From assembly GCA_031269545.1 (NCBI GenBank), contig JAISYZ010000004.1, forward strand, positions 1-64,000: a stretch of DNA of 64,000 bases. The letters run 5' to 3'. Below, one piece after another: positions 20,695 to 31,866 of this stretch. Positions within the stretch are counted from its first letter, which is position 1. Each line of letters starts with the position of its first letter. Source of the stretch: Prevotellaceae bacterium (GTDB taxonomy: Bacteria; Bacteroidota; Bacteroidia; Bacteroidales; UBA932). Under the pieces are notes generated by a model. It was given only the letters and a program-made list of their open reading frames with translations. It had not been told where the DNA came from and did no database searches. The position numbers and the translations under genes were made by a program.

Positions 20695-23600
20695 TCAAAA
20701 GTTATTTGCTTCTATCGTAATCGTTTCGCCTGCCGAATGAGCCGAAAATTCGGGCGCATACATACATTGAAGCGTTGCTATTCCCGTAGAAAATTTGCCT
20801 GCATTGTTTGCCGTCAATTCATATTCGAAAACATAAGTTCCTTTTCTCAAATAATAAATGAAAAAGTTTGTCGAAGCGTCCTTTGTGCTTTCGTAATACC
20901 AGATTCCATCTTGATATTTCGATTGCGAAATGACATTTACGGGTTCAAATCCCGACGCACGCATATCTTTCAAATGAACATATTCGTAATCTCTGTCGGC
21001 GCGAATTTCTATTCTTGCCTTTATTCTGTCGCCTACCTTCACTCTGTTATTAGTGTTAATGCGATTGAGTTTTTTTCCGCTGTCGGTATTTTCTTCAGTA
21101 AAATATTCGCGTTTTATTTTTAATTCCGTTTCGGCGGAAGTTATTTTATCGAGATTTTCAAAATATTGCCAGTAAGCCGCTCCCCAAGCTATTGTTTTAT
21201 TTGGATTTGTTACGTTTATTTTTCCAAAATCGTTTTGTATTTCATCGCTGTGCCACGATGTTTTTACATATCCTGTTGCCGTTTCGCTTTTCTGCACATC
21301 TTCTTTTCGCATTGTTTCCAGTGGATTGTCGTTCAGTTTTATCTGTAAAAGCGCATTGTCTGTTGCGATATTCCCGTTTTGAATCAGCAGGGCATAACAA
21401 GCTTCGGCTGTCGATTTTGTTGTTTCCCAACTGTTTGTCTGTTTATTACGCAGCAGCCAGATTTTCATCTCTTCTACTTCTTTTTTGTTGTCGCCGATTT
21501 CGGTAAATGCCTCTATCAGCAGCGCTTGTGTTTCAATCGGCGCCTGATACCAAAAATAACCTCTGTGATTTTCAGCCCAGTACATTCCGTTTTCTTCCGA
21601 CGTTTGCGCGCGTTCTTTCAGCGAATTTACAATTTTCTGAGCAAGTTCGGTTTTGCCCAGTCTGTGCGCCGCAAGAGCAATCAAAGCCTGCTGATAAATT
21701 CCTCTTTCAAGCGGTTTTTTATTCACTTGACTGAAAAAGTAATCGAAAGCCGTTTTTTGCTCTTTCGCCAAGTCGGCAATTCCTTTGAAACTTCGCATGT
21801 AAATGTAGTGCAAAATGATTTCGGAGACTTCGTATTTATCCAAATCTGCTTTGTTTTTCACTAAAACGTTATAATCGTCAAGCATTTCGCTATCGAGATA
21901 TTTTATTGCAGAATTTACGATTTCGTTAACATCGTTTTTACAGTTTTCGTTTAGCGCATCAAGTTTTTTCAAATGCAGCAGTCCTGTTGCGATATGCTGC
22001 GTAATATAGCGCGATTCGCACATTCCTCCGAACCATGGAAATGCGCCGCTGCTCATTTGTTTGTTTTGTAATTTGCTTAACGCCGATTGCTGTTCGTTTT
22101 GCATTTTATTCAAATCAAAAAGCAAAGCAATGCGTTTTTTGTTTTCCGATTCGCCTTTTGCCTTGCGCAACCACGGCGTTTCTTCAATCAGAATATTTTT
22201 CAATTCCTGATTTTTTTCAAGGTTTGAAAGCAGTTCTTTTGAATCGTTCATTTTCCACAAATCGAATGTGCGTTTGATTTGCGGAAATTTATCAATAATC
22301 GCCGCCGAAAGCGAATTTGCATAAAATCTGCTGAATATCTGTTCCGAACATTCGTACGGATATTCCATCATGTAAGGCATTGCCTGCACTGCATACCAGA
22401 CTGGATTTGATGTAAATTCGAGAGTGTAACTGTAATTTTTCAAAGTTGCGGATGTGTTGTTAATCAGTTTTTCAAATCTGAAATCCTTACTTTGGTTTGC
22501 GCGAACCGTAAACGGTAAACTTTCGGTAACAAGCATGGAATTTGGCAAAACAGGAATTGTTTTTTCTTCGCCATCGCTGTGTTTGTCGGTGATTGCAAGA
22601 ACGCGATAAGTTATTGCTTCGATATTTGACGGGATTTGCAAATTCCATTTCACAGCAACGCTTTGGTTTGAATTGACAGAAAAATCCTGTTCAGTTTCGT
22701 TTGTAATAATATTTACAGGCTGCATTGTGAATGCATCAAACAGCAATAATCGCGCTTTGCCTTTCAGTTTATTTTTGGTTACGTTATTGATTTTTGCGCT
22801 GAATTCTATTCTGTCGTCGTTGCGGAAAAAACGCGGCGCATTTGCCGAAATTGCAACTTCTTTTTGCGTAACGGTATATGCTGTAATTTTTCCTGTTTCA
22901 AGGTTTTTTGTGTGAGCAAGTCCAAGCAGTTTCCAGCGCGTTAAACTTTCGGGAATCACAAAATCAATAATTATTTCGCCGTTTTTGTCGGTTTGCAGTT
23001 CGGGATAGAAAAACGCCGTTTCGTTGAAGTTTGTGCGGGGAATAACAGTTTCATTATTCTCAATTTCAAGATATTCATCGTTAACTAATACTCCTGGTAC
23101 GGCTCCTGATAATACTCTTTCTGCAACGTTACCTCTCACGGTAATTGATTGTACTGCTCCTGTCATCGATTCTTTCTTTACAGTCGAATAAGCAACCACA
23201 ACAGCTTCTTCAAGCGTGAAAACATCTTCATCCATTGTATTTACCATTTTTTTTGTATAATTTGCATGTCGCCGTATATAATCGGCGGTAATAAGCCTGT
23301 CATAATTTTTTCTCTTAAAAAAGGCATTTACATGAATATTATAAAGATTTTTCGAAGATGCCGAACCGAAAATATTTGATTGATTCCAATGGTTATAATA
23401 ATTCAAAGGATAATTTTTAGCAAAATTCTTATTCCAGTCGTGCATTATAAAAGCATCGAGCGAAGCGTCGTAAAGAGTGGCAACCATTTCAGCCATTGCT
23501 TTTTCGCCGTTTTGCGATTTTACGCGCAGTTTCCACTGTTCTTTTTCGCCGGGCTGCAGTTTGTCGCGAAAAGTAACAAGCGAAATATCAAGATTGGTTT

Positions 23601-26600
23601 TGTCTTCGCGAGGTTTTATAGTGTGTTGAGAGGTATAAACTCTGTTGTCGAAAATACTCACAAACGAAACCGAAAATTCTTCGTTATTTTTTGTTTCGGG
23701 AATATTGATTTTTACGTTTTGAGGCGTTCTGCCAACAATTATGTTTTTTGATTCAATCAAACGGTTTCTGTATATTACATCGTAATGAACATAAACGCTG
23801 TCGCTTATTCCTCCGACAAAAAATTCAATTTCCTTTTCGTTTTGTTCTCCCTGTCGCACCCAATTTTTCATATCGGTGAGAATATCATTGCTTTGCAGTT
23901 GCATGTACGTTTTTGTTTCGGTTTCGATATTTTCGGGATTTTTTGCCTTAATATCAAATCTGTACGAAGCGCTTCCGTATTTTTTCAATTCGGAGAGATT
24001 GATTTTCTTTGTTTTATCCGTATTTAACGAAACGGTTTTTACAAGACCGATTTCTTCAAAATTTTCAATTTTATCTTCGTCCGCATAAACATCATTCGGA
24101 AAAAGTTTTTTGTATTCTTTGTACGGCAAAAGCGGTCTGTCGGGTTTTTCCCAAAGCCGTTTGCGCAAAGCTTTGTCGGGCTGTTTAAGTTTGTAAATTT
24201 TTACAGTAATATCGGATTTTGTATTGATTCCGTTCAAATTTTTTGTAAACAAATCGAACGAAAGATTGTCATCTGTATTTGCAGTTTCGGGAATGTTTGT
24301 TTCGATAACAAGCGGCTTTTTGCTGATACGCAAACTGTATTCGGCTTTATGCGTTTCGCCGTTGTTGTCGGTAACATCAACATAAATATTGTAAGAAGCA
24401 ATTTGCATGTTGTTTTTTATTTCGCTGTCGTCGGCAAAAAATTCGATATTAAATTTCCCGTTTTCATCTGTCGCTGTTTCTCCGTTTTTTATGATTTTAG
24501 TTGAATTATTATAAATATAATTCCACCAGCGATATGGAAATCTGATTTCGCAATTTATGCTGTACGAAACTTTTGCATTGTCGATATTGTAACCGGCATA
24601 AGATTTTGCAGTACCTGAAATATTTACGTTTTCATTGAACTTATAGTTTTTTTCAACAGAATCTATTTTTACTTCAAACGTTGGACGTTTATATTCTTCG
24701 ACATTGAAATAAGCAGCGCCTCTGTTTTTCAGATTTTCAATACTGAATGTTCCGCCAAGAGTTGATTGAGGCAAAACAAAACTTCCGCTGAACGTTCCGT
24801 ATTCGTTGCTTACAACGTCCATTTTTGCAATTTCCTGTCGATTTACATCTCTCAAAATGATGGTTTCTTTTCTGTTTACTGCTATTGTATGTTTATTGTC
24901 TTTATAATTCAGCGATATTCCTTTGAAATATACTGTCTGTCCGGGACGATAGATGGCTCTGTCCAAGAAAAATTTTGTTATTTTGTTATCGTTAAAATTG
25001 AATGATGAATATCTATTTAATGATATGGCAGAATTTTTTACAAATAAAGAATTACGTTTATCTACAACAGTAATAATATCATTATAACCGGCTGAAACAT
25101 TATCTCTTATGATGCCTTGACTGTCGCTTGTACATTCGTTTTTTAATTTCATTTTATTATCCAAAATTCTAAAATTCACATTCGGCAAAGGCTCGCCTGT
25201 CATGCGATTTGCTAAATAAATTTCGTTGGTTTTTGAATTTATATTTTTATAAACATAAGCAATCGATGATAATTGAAATGTTGCACATTCGATAATCTTT
25301 TCGCTTGCGCTAAAAAAATCGGGCGAATTGCTTGCAAGTATAATATACAAACCTTGTGCAAGAGGATGAGGATAAACCACTTCTGTCGTATGAATTTTAT
25401 GATCATTTGTAACTTCGAGGCTTGAAGTAAATTCTCTTATAAGCAAAGCATTCCGTTCAATAAATTTTTCCTTGTCGGTATTTAATTTTTCTATATTTTT
25501 AAGCGAAAACAGTTTATATTCATTTGGAATTTTATAAATGCGCAAATAAGCCGTATCTACATCTTTGTATTTCAAATGTATTTTTATGGGTTTCAAAGGA
25601 ATATCTATGTTTTCTACTGTCAAACCGATTGAAGGACATTTTACATATTTAATATACTGTTCCATTATGGTTTTGTGTTTTGCACTGATATTTTTTTGCT
25701 TCAATGCAGTTTCGCAAATTTCTACGGCTTTCACTTCTTCTTTGTTTTCTTTATACATTACGGCAAGTCTGTAGTTTGCTTCAAACCAAATATCGTTTTT
25801 TTCGGCGTTTGCAATAAATTTTTGCAAATTTGACATTATCAATGATTTTCGATTTTCCAAATGAGATGTACTTTCCAAAAAATCGAAACGTTTCAAAGTT
25901 AAATCGCCCACAGCAAGAGCATCGTTTCGTTGCAAGTGAAATTTTGTAAGTTGCTGCAACATCTGCAAGGCAAACAATAAATTTGAAGTTGAATCGGCGC
26001 TTGTTACTTGAATTTTTGCAAATTCTTCGGCATCATAAGTAAATAACTTTTCGTCATTCGGAACAAAAGTTTCTTTGGGTTTTGTTACTCTTATTTCGGG
26101 ATTTTCAAATTTTGATATTGCACGGTGCGCAACAAAATCGTACAAAGTTGGACGATATTCTTTTGTTTCTTTATTATCTCCGGTCAAAATATCATTAATA
26201 TAATCAATTTTTATGTTGCCCAAAGCATCGCAATTTGCAAGCGAACGTTTGTACGCATCAATACATTCTGCGAAAATTCTGTCCAAACTCCATGTCGTAA
26301 TATCACGATTTGATTTATCGTCATTTACATCCGTGCGATTGAGATATTTCCATCTGTTTTGTTGATAATAATTCCAGAACGCTTCGCCAAGCAGCGAATT
26401 TATAATCGCCTGTGCAACGGTGGATTTGGTTTTTTGCAAATCGCCGTACAATGAATTTACTGTTGCCACAGTAAGATTTTCTTCCGTATATTGCTGACAG
26501 GCAAGACGATAAATTACCGATTTTACAAATTGAACATCATCGCCGTTTTTTAACGACTGTTCGTATATTACATTCAACTTTGCCATAGCCGTTTTGTATA

Positions 26601-26712
26601 AACCATCGGCAAAAAGCGTGTCGATTTCTATCCATTTTTCGTTGTTTGTCTGCGCATTTGCACATATCACACAACCAAATGTTACTGTCAAAAAAACTAA
26701 TATTTTTTTCAT
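20695..26712 (-). CDS. Bacterial alpha-2-macroglobulin family protein (MG2, thioester) with a SusC-plug-like insertion
   Basis: 2005 aa; FFLDRAIYRPGQTVYFKG (MG2); MEYPYECSEQIFSRFYANSL thioester region; FVIPESLTRWKLLGLAHTKN; signal peptide. Confidence 0.92.
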   Translation of the reverse strand: MKKILVFLTVTFGCVICANAQTNNEKWIEIDTLFADGLYKTAMAKLNVIYEQSLKNGDDVQFVKSVIYRLACQQYTEENLTVATVNSLYGDLQKTKSTVAQAIINSLLGEAFWNYYQQNRWKYLNRTDVNDDKSNRDITTWSLDRIFAECIDAYKRSLANCDALGNIKIDYINDILTGDNKETKEYRPTLYDFVAHRAISKFENPEIRVTKPKETFVPNDEKLFTYDAEEFAKIQVTSADSTSNLLFALQMLQQLTKFHLQRNDALAVGDLTLKRFDFLESTSHLENRKSLIMSNLQKFIANAEKNDIWFEANYRLAVMYKENKEEVKAVEICETALKQKNISAKHKTIMEQYIKYVKCPSIGLTVENIDIPLKPIKIHLKYKDVDTAYLRIYKIPNEYKLFSLKNIEKLNTDKEKFIERNALLIREFTSSLEVTNDHKIHTTEVVYPHPLAQGLYIILASNSPDFFSASEKIIECATFQLSSIAYVYKNINSKTNEIYLANRMTGEPLPNVNFRILDNKMKLKNECTSDSQGIIRDNVSAGYNDIITVVDKRNSLFVKNSAISLNRYSSFNFNDNKITKFFLDRAIYRPGQTVYFKGISLNYKDNKHTIAVNRKETIILRDVNRQEIAKMDVVSNEYGTFSGSFVLPQSTLGGTFSIENLKNRGAAYFNVEEYKRPTFEVKIDSVEKNYKFNENVNISGTAKSYAGYNIDNAKVSYSINCEIRFPYRWWNYIYNNSTKIIKNGETATDENGKFNIEFFADDSEIKNNMQIASYNIYVDVTDNNGETHKAEYSLRISKKPLVIETNIPETANTDDNLSFDLFTKNLNGINTKSDITVKIYKLKQPDKALRKRLWEKPDRPLLPYKEYKKLFPNDVYADEDKIENFEEIGLVKTVSLNTDKTKKINLSELKKYGSASYRFDIKAKNPENIETETKTYMQLQSNDILTDMKNWVRQGEQNEKEIEFFVGGISDSVYVHYDVIYRNRLIESKNIIVGRTPQNVKINIPETKNNEEFSVSFVSIFDNRVYTSQHTIKPREDKTNLDISLVTFRDKLQPGEKEQWKLRVKSQNGEKAMAEMVATLYDASLDAFIMHDWNKNFAKNYPLNYYNHWNQSNIFGSASSKNLYNIHVNAFFKRKNYDRLITADYIRRHANYTKKMVNTMDEDVFTLEEAVVVAYSTVKKESMTGAVQSITVRGNVAERVLSGAVPGVLVNDEYLEIENNETVIPRTNFNETAFFYPELQTDKNGEIIIDFVIPESLTRWKLLGLAHTKNLETGKITAYTVTQKEVAISANAPRFFRNDDRIEFSAKINNVTKNKLKGKARLLLFDAFTMQPVNIITNETEQDFSVNSNQSVAVKWNLQIPSNIEAITYRVLAITDKHSDGEEKTIPVLPNSMLVTESLPFTVRANQSKDFRFEKLINNTSATLKNYSYTLEFTSNPVWYAVQAMPYMMEYPYECSEQIFSRFYANSLSAAIIDKFPQIKRTFDLWKMNDSKELLSNLEKNQELKNILIEETPWLRKAKGESENKKRIALLFDLNKMQNEQQSALSKLQNKQMSSGAFPWFGGMCESRYITQHIATGLLHLKKLDALNENCKNDVNEIVNSAIKYLDSEMLDDYNVLVKNKADLDKYEVSEIILHYIYMRSFKGIADLAKEQKTAFDYFFSQVNKKPLERGIYQQALIALAAHRLGKTELAQKIVNSLKERAQTSEENGMYWAENHRGYFWYQAPIETQALLIEAFTEIGDNKKEVEEMKIWLLRNKQTNSWETTKSTAEACYALLIQNGNIATDNALLQIKLNDNPLETMRKEDVQKSETATGYVKTSWHSDEIQNDFGKINVTNPNKTIAWGAAYWQYFENLDKITSAETELKIKREYFTEENTDSGKKLNRINTNNRVKVGDRIKARIEIRADRDYEYVHLKDMRASGFEPVNVISQSKYQDGIWYYESTKDASTNFFIYYLRKGTYVFEYELTANNAGKFSTGIATLQCMYAPEFSAHSAGETITIEANNF

Positions 26713-26800
26713 AATTTCCTATTTTTTATATTATCTGGTTTTTAATTTTTATATAAATGCAAAAAACGAAAGGTTTTTCACAAAGTTAAAGTATGTCGTG

Positions 26801-27574
26801 TCAATTTTTCATTTCAGAAGTATCAATAATTTCTTCGACTTTCAGCCAGTCGTAACCTTTTTCTTCGAGTTCCAAAGCAAGTTCCCTGCCTGCTGTTTTC
26901 ACTATTTTTCCGTTGTACAAAACATGAATCACATCAGGCACAATATAATTGAGCAAACGTTGATAATGAGTTATCACAATAGCAGATGTGTCGGGACGTT
27001 TCAATAAATTCACTCCATTAGCAACAATTCGCAATGCGTCAATATCAAGCCCCGAATCTGTTTCATCGAGTATCGAAAGTTTCGGTTCGAGCATAGCCAT
27101 TTGAAATATCTCGTTTCGTTTTTTTTCGCCGCCCGAAAAACCTTCGTTCACCGAGCGGTTTGTAAGTTTTGAATCTATTTCGACCAAAGCCATTTTTTCG
27201 CGCATCAGTTTCAAAAATTCGGATGCCGAAAGCGGTTCAAGTCCTTTGTGCTTGCGATGTTCATTGAGTGCGGCTTTCATAAAATTTACGTTGCTCACGC
27301 CCGGAATTTCAACAGGATATTGAAAACTTAAAAACAGTCCTTCGTGCGAACGTTCTTCCGGCGGCATTGTCAGCAAATTTTTATCATTGAACAATATTTC
27401 GCCTTCCGTAACTTCGTAATTCGGTTTACCTGTAAGCACGGCGGCAAGCGTGCTTTTTCCCGAACCGTTTGGTCCCATTATTGCATGTATTTCGCCTGCA
27501 TTTATTGATAAATTCACGCCTTTCAAAATTTCTTTTCCTCCAATCGAGGCGTGCAGATTTTTTATTTTCAGCAT
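26801..27574 (-). CDS. sufC: Fe-S cluster assembly ATPase SufC
   Basis: [18 protein letters not shown] Walker [40 protein letters not shown]. Confidence 0.97.
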   Translation of the reverse strand: MLKIKNLHASIGGKEILKGVNLSINAGEIHAIMGPNGSGKSTLAAVLTGKPNYEVTEGEILFNDKNLLTMPPEERSHEGLFLSFQYPVEIPGVSNVNFMKAALNEHRKHKGLEPLSASEFLKLMREKMALVEIDSKLTNRSVNEGFSGGEKKRNEIFQMAMLEPKLSILDETDSGLDIDALRIVANGVNLLKRPDTSAIVITHYQRLLNYIVPDVIHVLYNGKIVKTAGRELALELEEKGYDWLKVEEIIDTSEMKN

Positions 27575-28104
27575 TTTTCTATAATTTGTTTTTTGTTAAA
27601 AATGAAATCGGGTTATAACACGTAATTTTACCCGAATTATTGTGTTTTCTTTGTTGCATCAAACTATAAAACAACAGATACAAAGGTAATGAAAAAATAA
27701 CAAAATGAATGCAAATATAAAAATATCCTCTTCAAAACATGGATTTATATTTCACTTGGTATAATTGGATTCTTTTCCCGAAAAATCGAGTTGATAATTG
27801 CAGGGAGTTTTTTTATTTTATCTCCGTTGAACGCCAATTCCTTGCTCCGAGCGACAAAATGGCAGATTAAAACTTCACACGGTAATAAATTTACAGGTTA
27901 ATCTGATGTTTTTACTCTGTGCAAAGTATAAATGCACTCATTATTGAAAATGATGACAATACGAAAAATGTATTAAGCAAAAGTCTTGCCATTTGTAATT
28001 TTTATTTCGCAATTATATGAAATTGCATATTCAAATCGTAAAAATTCATTACATTTGTAGAAAATAAATTGAAAATAAACAACAAATCGTTAATAAAAGC
28101 CACA

Positions 28105-29598
28105 ATGAAGAAGGTTTATCATATAGGAGATAAAAGACTTACACTTTATATACTCGAAAAAATTTCAAATGGCGAATGTACTTTGAAATTATCGGATAAA
28201 GTTAAAAAACGCATAGATGACTGTCGTAAATATCTCGACGGGAAAATTAAAAATACCACAATTCCCGTTTACGGCATTACAACAGGATTTGGCTCGCTGT
28301 GCAATAAAAATATTTCGCATCACGAACTCGAACAGTTGCAAAAAAACCTGATAATGTCGCACGCTTGCAGCACAGGCGACGAAGTTGCTGCCGAAATTGT
28401 TCGCCTGATGCTTGCTCTGAAAGCCTGCGCTCTGTCGCTGGGCTACAGCGGCGCTCACGTTGATACGGTACAGCGTATTCTGGATTTTTACAACAACGAT
28501 GTTTTGCCTGTTGTGTACGATAGAGGCTCGCTTGGCGCTTCGGGCGACCTGGCTCCGCTGTCGAACCTGTTTCTGCCTTTGATTGGCGAAGGCGAAGTAA
28601 ATTTTGAAAACAAACGACAGAAATCATCTGCTGTTCTTAAAAAATTAGGATGGAAACCAATCAAATTACAGTCGAAAGAAGGTTTGGCTTTGCTGAATGG
28701 AACACAGTTTATGAGCGCTCACGGAGTTTTTGCTTTGCTGAAATCTTTTAAACTGTCAAAATTTGCCGATTTAATCGGAGCAACATCGCTTGATGCTTTC
28801 GATGGAAGAATTGAACCTTTCGATGAGAAATTGCAGCAGATACGTCCGCATCAGGGACAGATACAGACCGCCGCGAACATTCGCGCCATACTTGATGGAA
28901 GTGAACTTATATCGCGAAAGAAAAAACATGTACAGGATCCGTATTCGTTTCGCTGTATTTCGCAGGTACACGGTGCAACCAAAGATGCAATAAATTACGT
29001 GGCAAATGTCATTCTTACCGAAATAAATTCGGTTACCGACAATCCTACTGTTTTTGCCGAAACCGACCAAATTATTTCGGGTGGAAATTTTCATGGACAA
29101 CCGCTGGCTTTGGCTCTTGATTTTCTTGCAATAGCGATTGCCGAACTTGGAAACATCTCTGAACGCCGCACAGCGCAGTTGATTTTAGGAAATCGCGGTT
29201 TACCCGAATTTTTAGTTGCCGAACCCGGATTAAATTCGGGATTAATGATTCCTCAGTATGCGGCTGCATCTATGGTAAGTCAGAATAAAATTTATGCCCA
29301 TCCAGCATCTGTCGATTCCATTGTTTCGTCGAATGGACAGGAAGATCACGTAAGCATGGGCGCAAATGCAGCGACAAAACTTTTGAAAATTATAGACAAC
29401 ATTGAAAGAATTTTTGCAATAGAACTTATAAATGCAACACAGGCGTTAGATTTCAGACGTCCAGCAAAATCATCTCCCTACATCGAAGCATTTGTTGCCG
29501 AATATCGCAAAGAGGTAAAGTTTATCAGCAAAGACAAGGTAATGTACAAAGAAATCGAGACTACGCTTGAATTTATACGCAACGGCAATTTTGAGTAA
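28105..29598 (+). CDS. hutH: Histidine ammonia-lyase
   Basis: GSLGASGDLAPLSNL (MIO motif), TTGFGSLCN, QDPYSFRCISQVHGA; ATG at 28105 preferred over TTG at 28069. Confidence 0.93.
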   Translation: MKKVYHIGDKRLTLYILEKISNGECTLKLSDKVKKRIDDCRKYLDGKIKNTTIPVYGITTGFGSLCNKNISHHELEQLQKNLIMSHACSTGDEVAAEIVRLMLALKACALSLGYSGAHVDTVQRILDFYNNDVLPVVYDRGSLGASGDLAPLSNLFLPLIGEGEVNFENKRQKSSAVLKKLGWKPIKLQSKEGLALLNGTQFMSAHGVFALLKSFKLSKFADLIGATSLDAFDGRIEPFDEKLQQIRPHQGQIQTAANIRAILDGSELISRKKKHVQDPYSFRCISQVHGATKDAINYVANVILTEINSVTDNPTVFAETDQIISGGNFHGQPLALALDFLAIAIAELGNISERRTAQLILGNRGLPEFLVAEPGLNSGLMIPQYAAASMVSQNKIYAHPASVDSIVSSNGQEDHVSMGANAATKLLKIIDNIERIFAIELINATQALDFRRPAKSSPYIEAFVAEYRKEVKFISKDKVMYKEIETTLEFIRNGNFE

Positions 29599-29695
29599 AG
29601 GCAATGGATTGTATGAAAATATTGCAGAATTTTAATCGTAAGCAGATAAGAAATAATAAAAACTGTAAGAAATATTAACTTTGCAACAAAAAAGA

Positions 29696-31480
29696 ATGTA
29701 TAATAAAAAAATTTTAATACCATACTTGTTATTATTTTATTTCGGATTGATGTCTGTTTGCGCTCAAACTGAACATATAAACGATTTGTGGAAGAAATCA
29801 AAAATCGAAATACAAAACGCTAATTATAAATCGGCTTGTGATTTACTTTCTGAAATAATAAATTTATCGAATAGAGCCGATACTGTCTGTATAAAATCAA
29901 AAATTGCAATGGCGCAAATTTTAGGCGATATTGGCAAAATTGATACTATGAATGTAATTATTTCGGAACTTTCATCTTATCAATCAACGCATTTCGACAA
30001 TGCAGAAGTCGCAGCCGACATAAAAGCGCTCATTGCTTACAGCAATGAAATTTCCAGAAAAAACACAGATTTCAAAGATGATATATGCGGAATTTGGATT
30101 TCGGATTATGCGTCAGATGCAAGCGGCGTTCCTTTTCTTGCCTTAAAAATAATGAAACGCGGAAAAGATTATGTCATGCAAATATTGCCTTACTGTTCGT
30201 TTGCAACATCAAACAAAATGTACACAAAAACTCCGTACAGGCATATTTCGCAACGTCCCGCAACATTCGGAAATAAACCTGATATACATAATAATCAGGC
30301 GCGATTGTTTTTTGGCGATGAAAATTTCAAAAAAGGAAATGTGCTTGCGGCTCAAATGGGAGCATTCATGACTTTGGGATTGGGCGAAGCAATTATAAGC
30401 AATATCGAATCGAACAGCGACAACTCTTCGATTGTTGGAGATATTGCGAAAATTGCAGTTGTATCTCTTGCAACAAATATTGTTGCAAGTCTGTTTTCGC
30501 GTTTGTCAGTATCAAAAAAGACAATAACGACTTACGATATGCTAATGGAACGTTTGTTTGCAGGATGCGCCGATTTGTATCTTCAACAAAACATATTTAT
30601 AAAAAAATCGAATGGATATCAGGAAGAAAAATCTTCTACAATAAAGTTTATGATGTACAAACTGTATCCCGAATATGATATAATTTTTATGACAAAACAA
30701 CGCGAAATATTTGGATACAAAGAATTTACCAAAATTGAAACCGTCAATCACGAACAATATAAAACGGCAAAAACAAATATATGCGATTTCAACCGTCAGT
30801 CTTACGAAAAATTGAAAGAGAAAACAGCGCATTTTTATACATCAATATTGAAAAAACAGAATGATGATTTATTGAAAAATATTTACGAAAATTTCAAATA
30901 TTCAACGCAGGGACTTTTATATTCGGAACAGAAATTAAGAAACGGCGTTTACAAAGGCAGAGTTAATTCGGCAGGCGTACGCAACGGCTACGGACATTAC
31001 AAATGGAACAACGGAAATCAGTACAATGGCGAATGGAAAAATGGCAACATGGACGGTTTTGGACAAATACTATTTGCCAATGGCTCGGAATACACAGGAA
31101 ATTTATCGAAAAACCAAAAACACGGGCAGGGAACTTTTAAAAATTCGGACGGCGAATATAGAGGCGGATTTTACAATGATAAATACGATGGCGAAGGCGA
31201 ACTCATAAAAGCCGATGTTACAATAAAAGGCATTTTCAAAAATGGAAACATCGTTAAGGGTAAAGAAATTTATGCCAGCGGCGATGTTTTTGAAGGACAG
31301 TGGAACCGGCATAAAAATATACGAAACGGAAGAATGACATACGCCAACGGCGATTGTTATGCAGGACAATGGTTGCTGCAAAATGGAAAATGGATGAAAG
31401 AAGGCAACGGTTCAATGACTTGCGTCAATGGCGAAACATTAATCGGCAAATGGAAAAACGACGAATTTAAAAACAAATAA
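29696..31480 (+). CDS. Secreted protein with C-terminal MORN repeats
   Basis: Signal peptide ILIPYLLLFYFGLMSVCAQ; YNGEWKNGNMDGFGQILFANGSEYTG-type repeats; ATG at 29696 preferred over TTG at 29681. Confidence 0.85.
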   Translation: MYNKKILIPYLLLFYFGLMSVCAQTEHINDLWKKSKIEIQNANYKSACDLLSEIINLSNRADTVCIKSKIAMAQILGDIGKIDTMNVIISELSSYQSTHFDNAEVAADIKALIAYSNEISRKNTDFKDDICGIWISDYASDASGVPFLALKIMKRGKDYVMQILPYCSFATSNKMYTKTPYRHISQRPATFGNKPDIHNNQARLFFGDENFKKGNVLAAQMGAFMTLGLGEAIISNIESNSDNSSIVGDIAKIAVVSLATNIVASLFSRLSVSKKTITTYDMLMERLFAGCADLYLQQNIFIKKSNGYQEEKSSTIKFMMYKLYPEYDIIFMTKQREIFGYKEFTKIETVNHEQYKTAKTNICDFNRQSYEKLKEKTAHFYTSILKKQNDDLLKNIYENFKYSTQGLLYSEQKLRNGVYKGRVNSAGVRNGYGHYKWNNGNQYNGEWKNGNMDGFGQILFANGSEYTGNLSKNQKHGQGTFKNSDGEYRGGFYNDKYDGEGELIKADVTIKGIFKNGNIVKGKEIYASGDVFEGQWNRHKNIRNGRMTYANGDCYAGQWLLQNGKWMKEGNGSMTCVNGETLIGKWKNDEFKNK

Positions 31481-31524
31481 TCAGTCGCTTTTTTAAAAGA
31501 TAGAAAATGTTTATTAACAACTAA

Positions 31525-31801
31525 TTAGTTTCTCCTTAAAAGCAATATTTTTTAGACACAAAAATTAATAAACAGGCATTTTAAACCTAGCAGGTTTTTA
31601 AAACCTGTTAGGTTTGAGCATGATGGCTGTACCATCAGGGACATTTTCAATTGAAAATTATCTGTGTAATGATTTATAAGAAAATTTTTATATTTGCAGG
31701 GTTTTAACTTGTATTGCGCAAAACCTTGCAATTTTTTCATCTGATTTCTATTTATAATTATCTATTAATAAATAATTTATGTCCTTTTAAGAAGCGACTA
31801 A
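31525..31801. mobile_element. MITE-like element (E1) with imperfect terminal inverted repeats
   Basis: Left TTAGTTTCTCCTTAAAAG, right CTTTTAAGAAGCGACTAA; internal modules shared with E5-E7. Confidence 0.7.
31583..31615. repeat. AAACCT palindrome (hairpin) inside E1
   Basis: AAACCTAGCAGGTTT-TTA-AAACCTGTTAGGTTT. Confidence 0.9.
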
Positions 31802-31866
31802 TTATCAGAATATCATTGCCTATGGCAAAAAACACTGTACTTAATATTCAATACTTCATTTTATGT

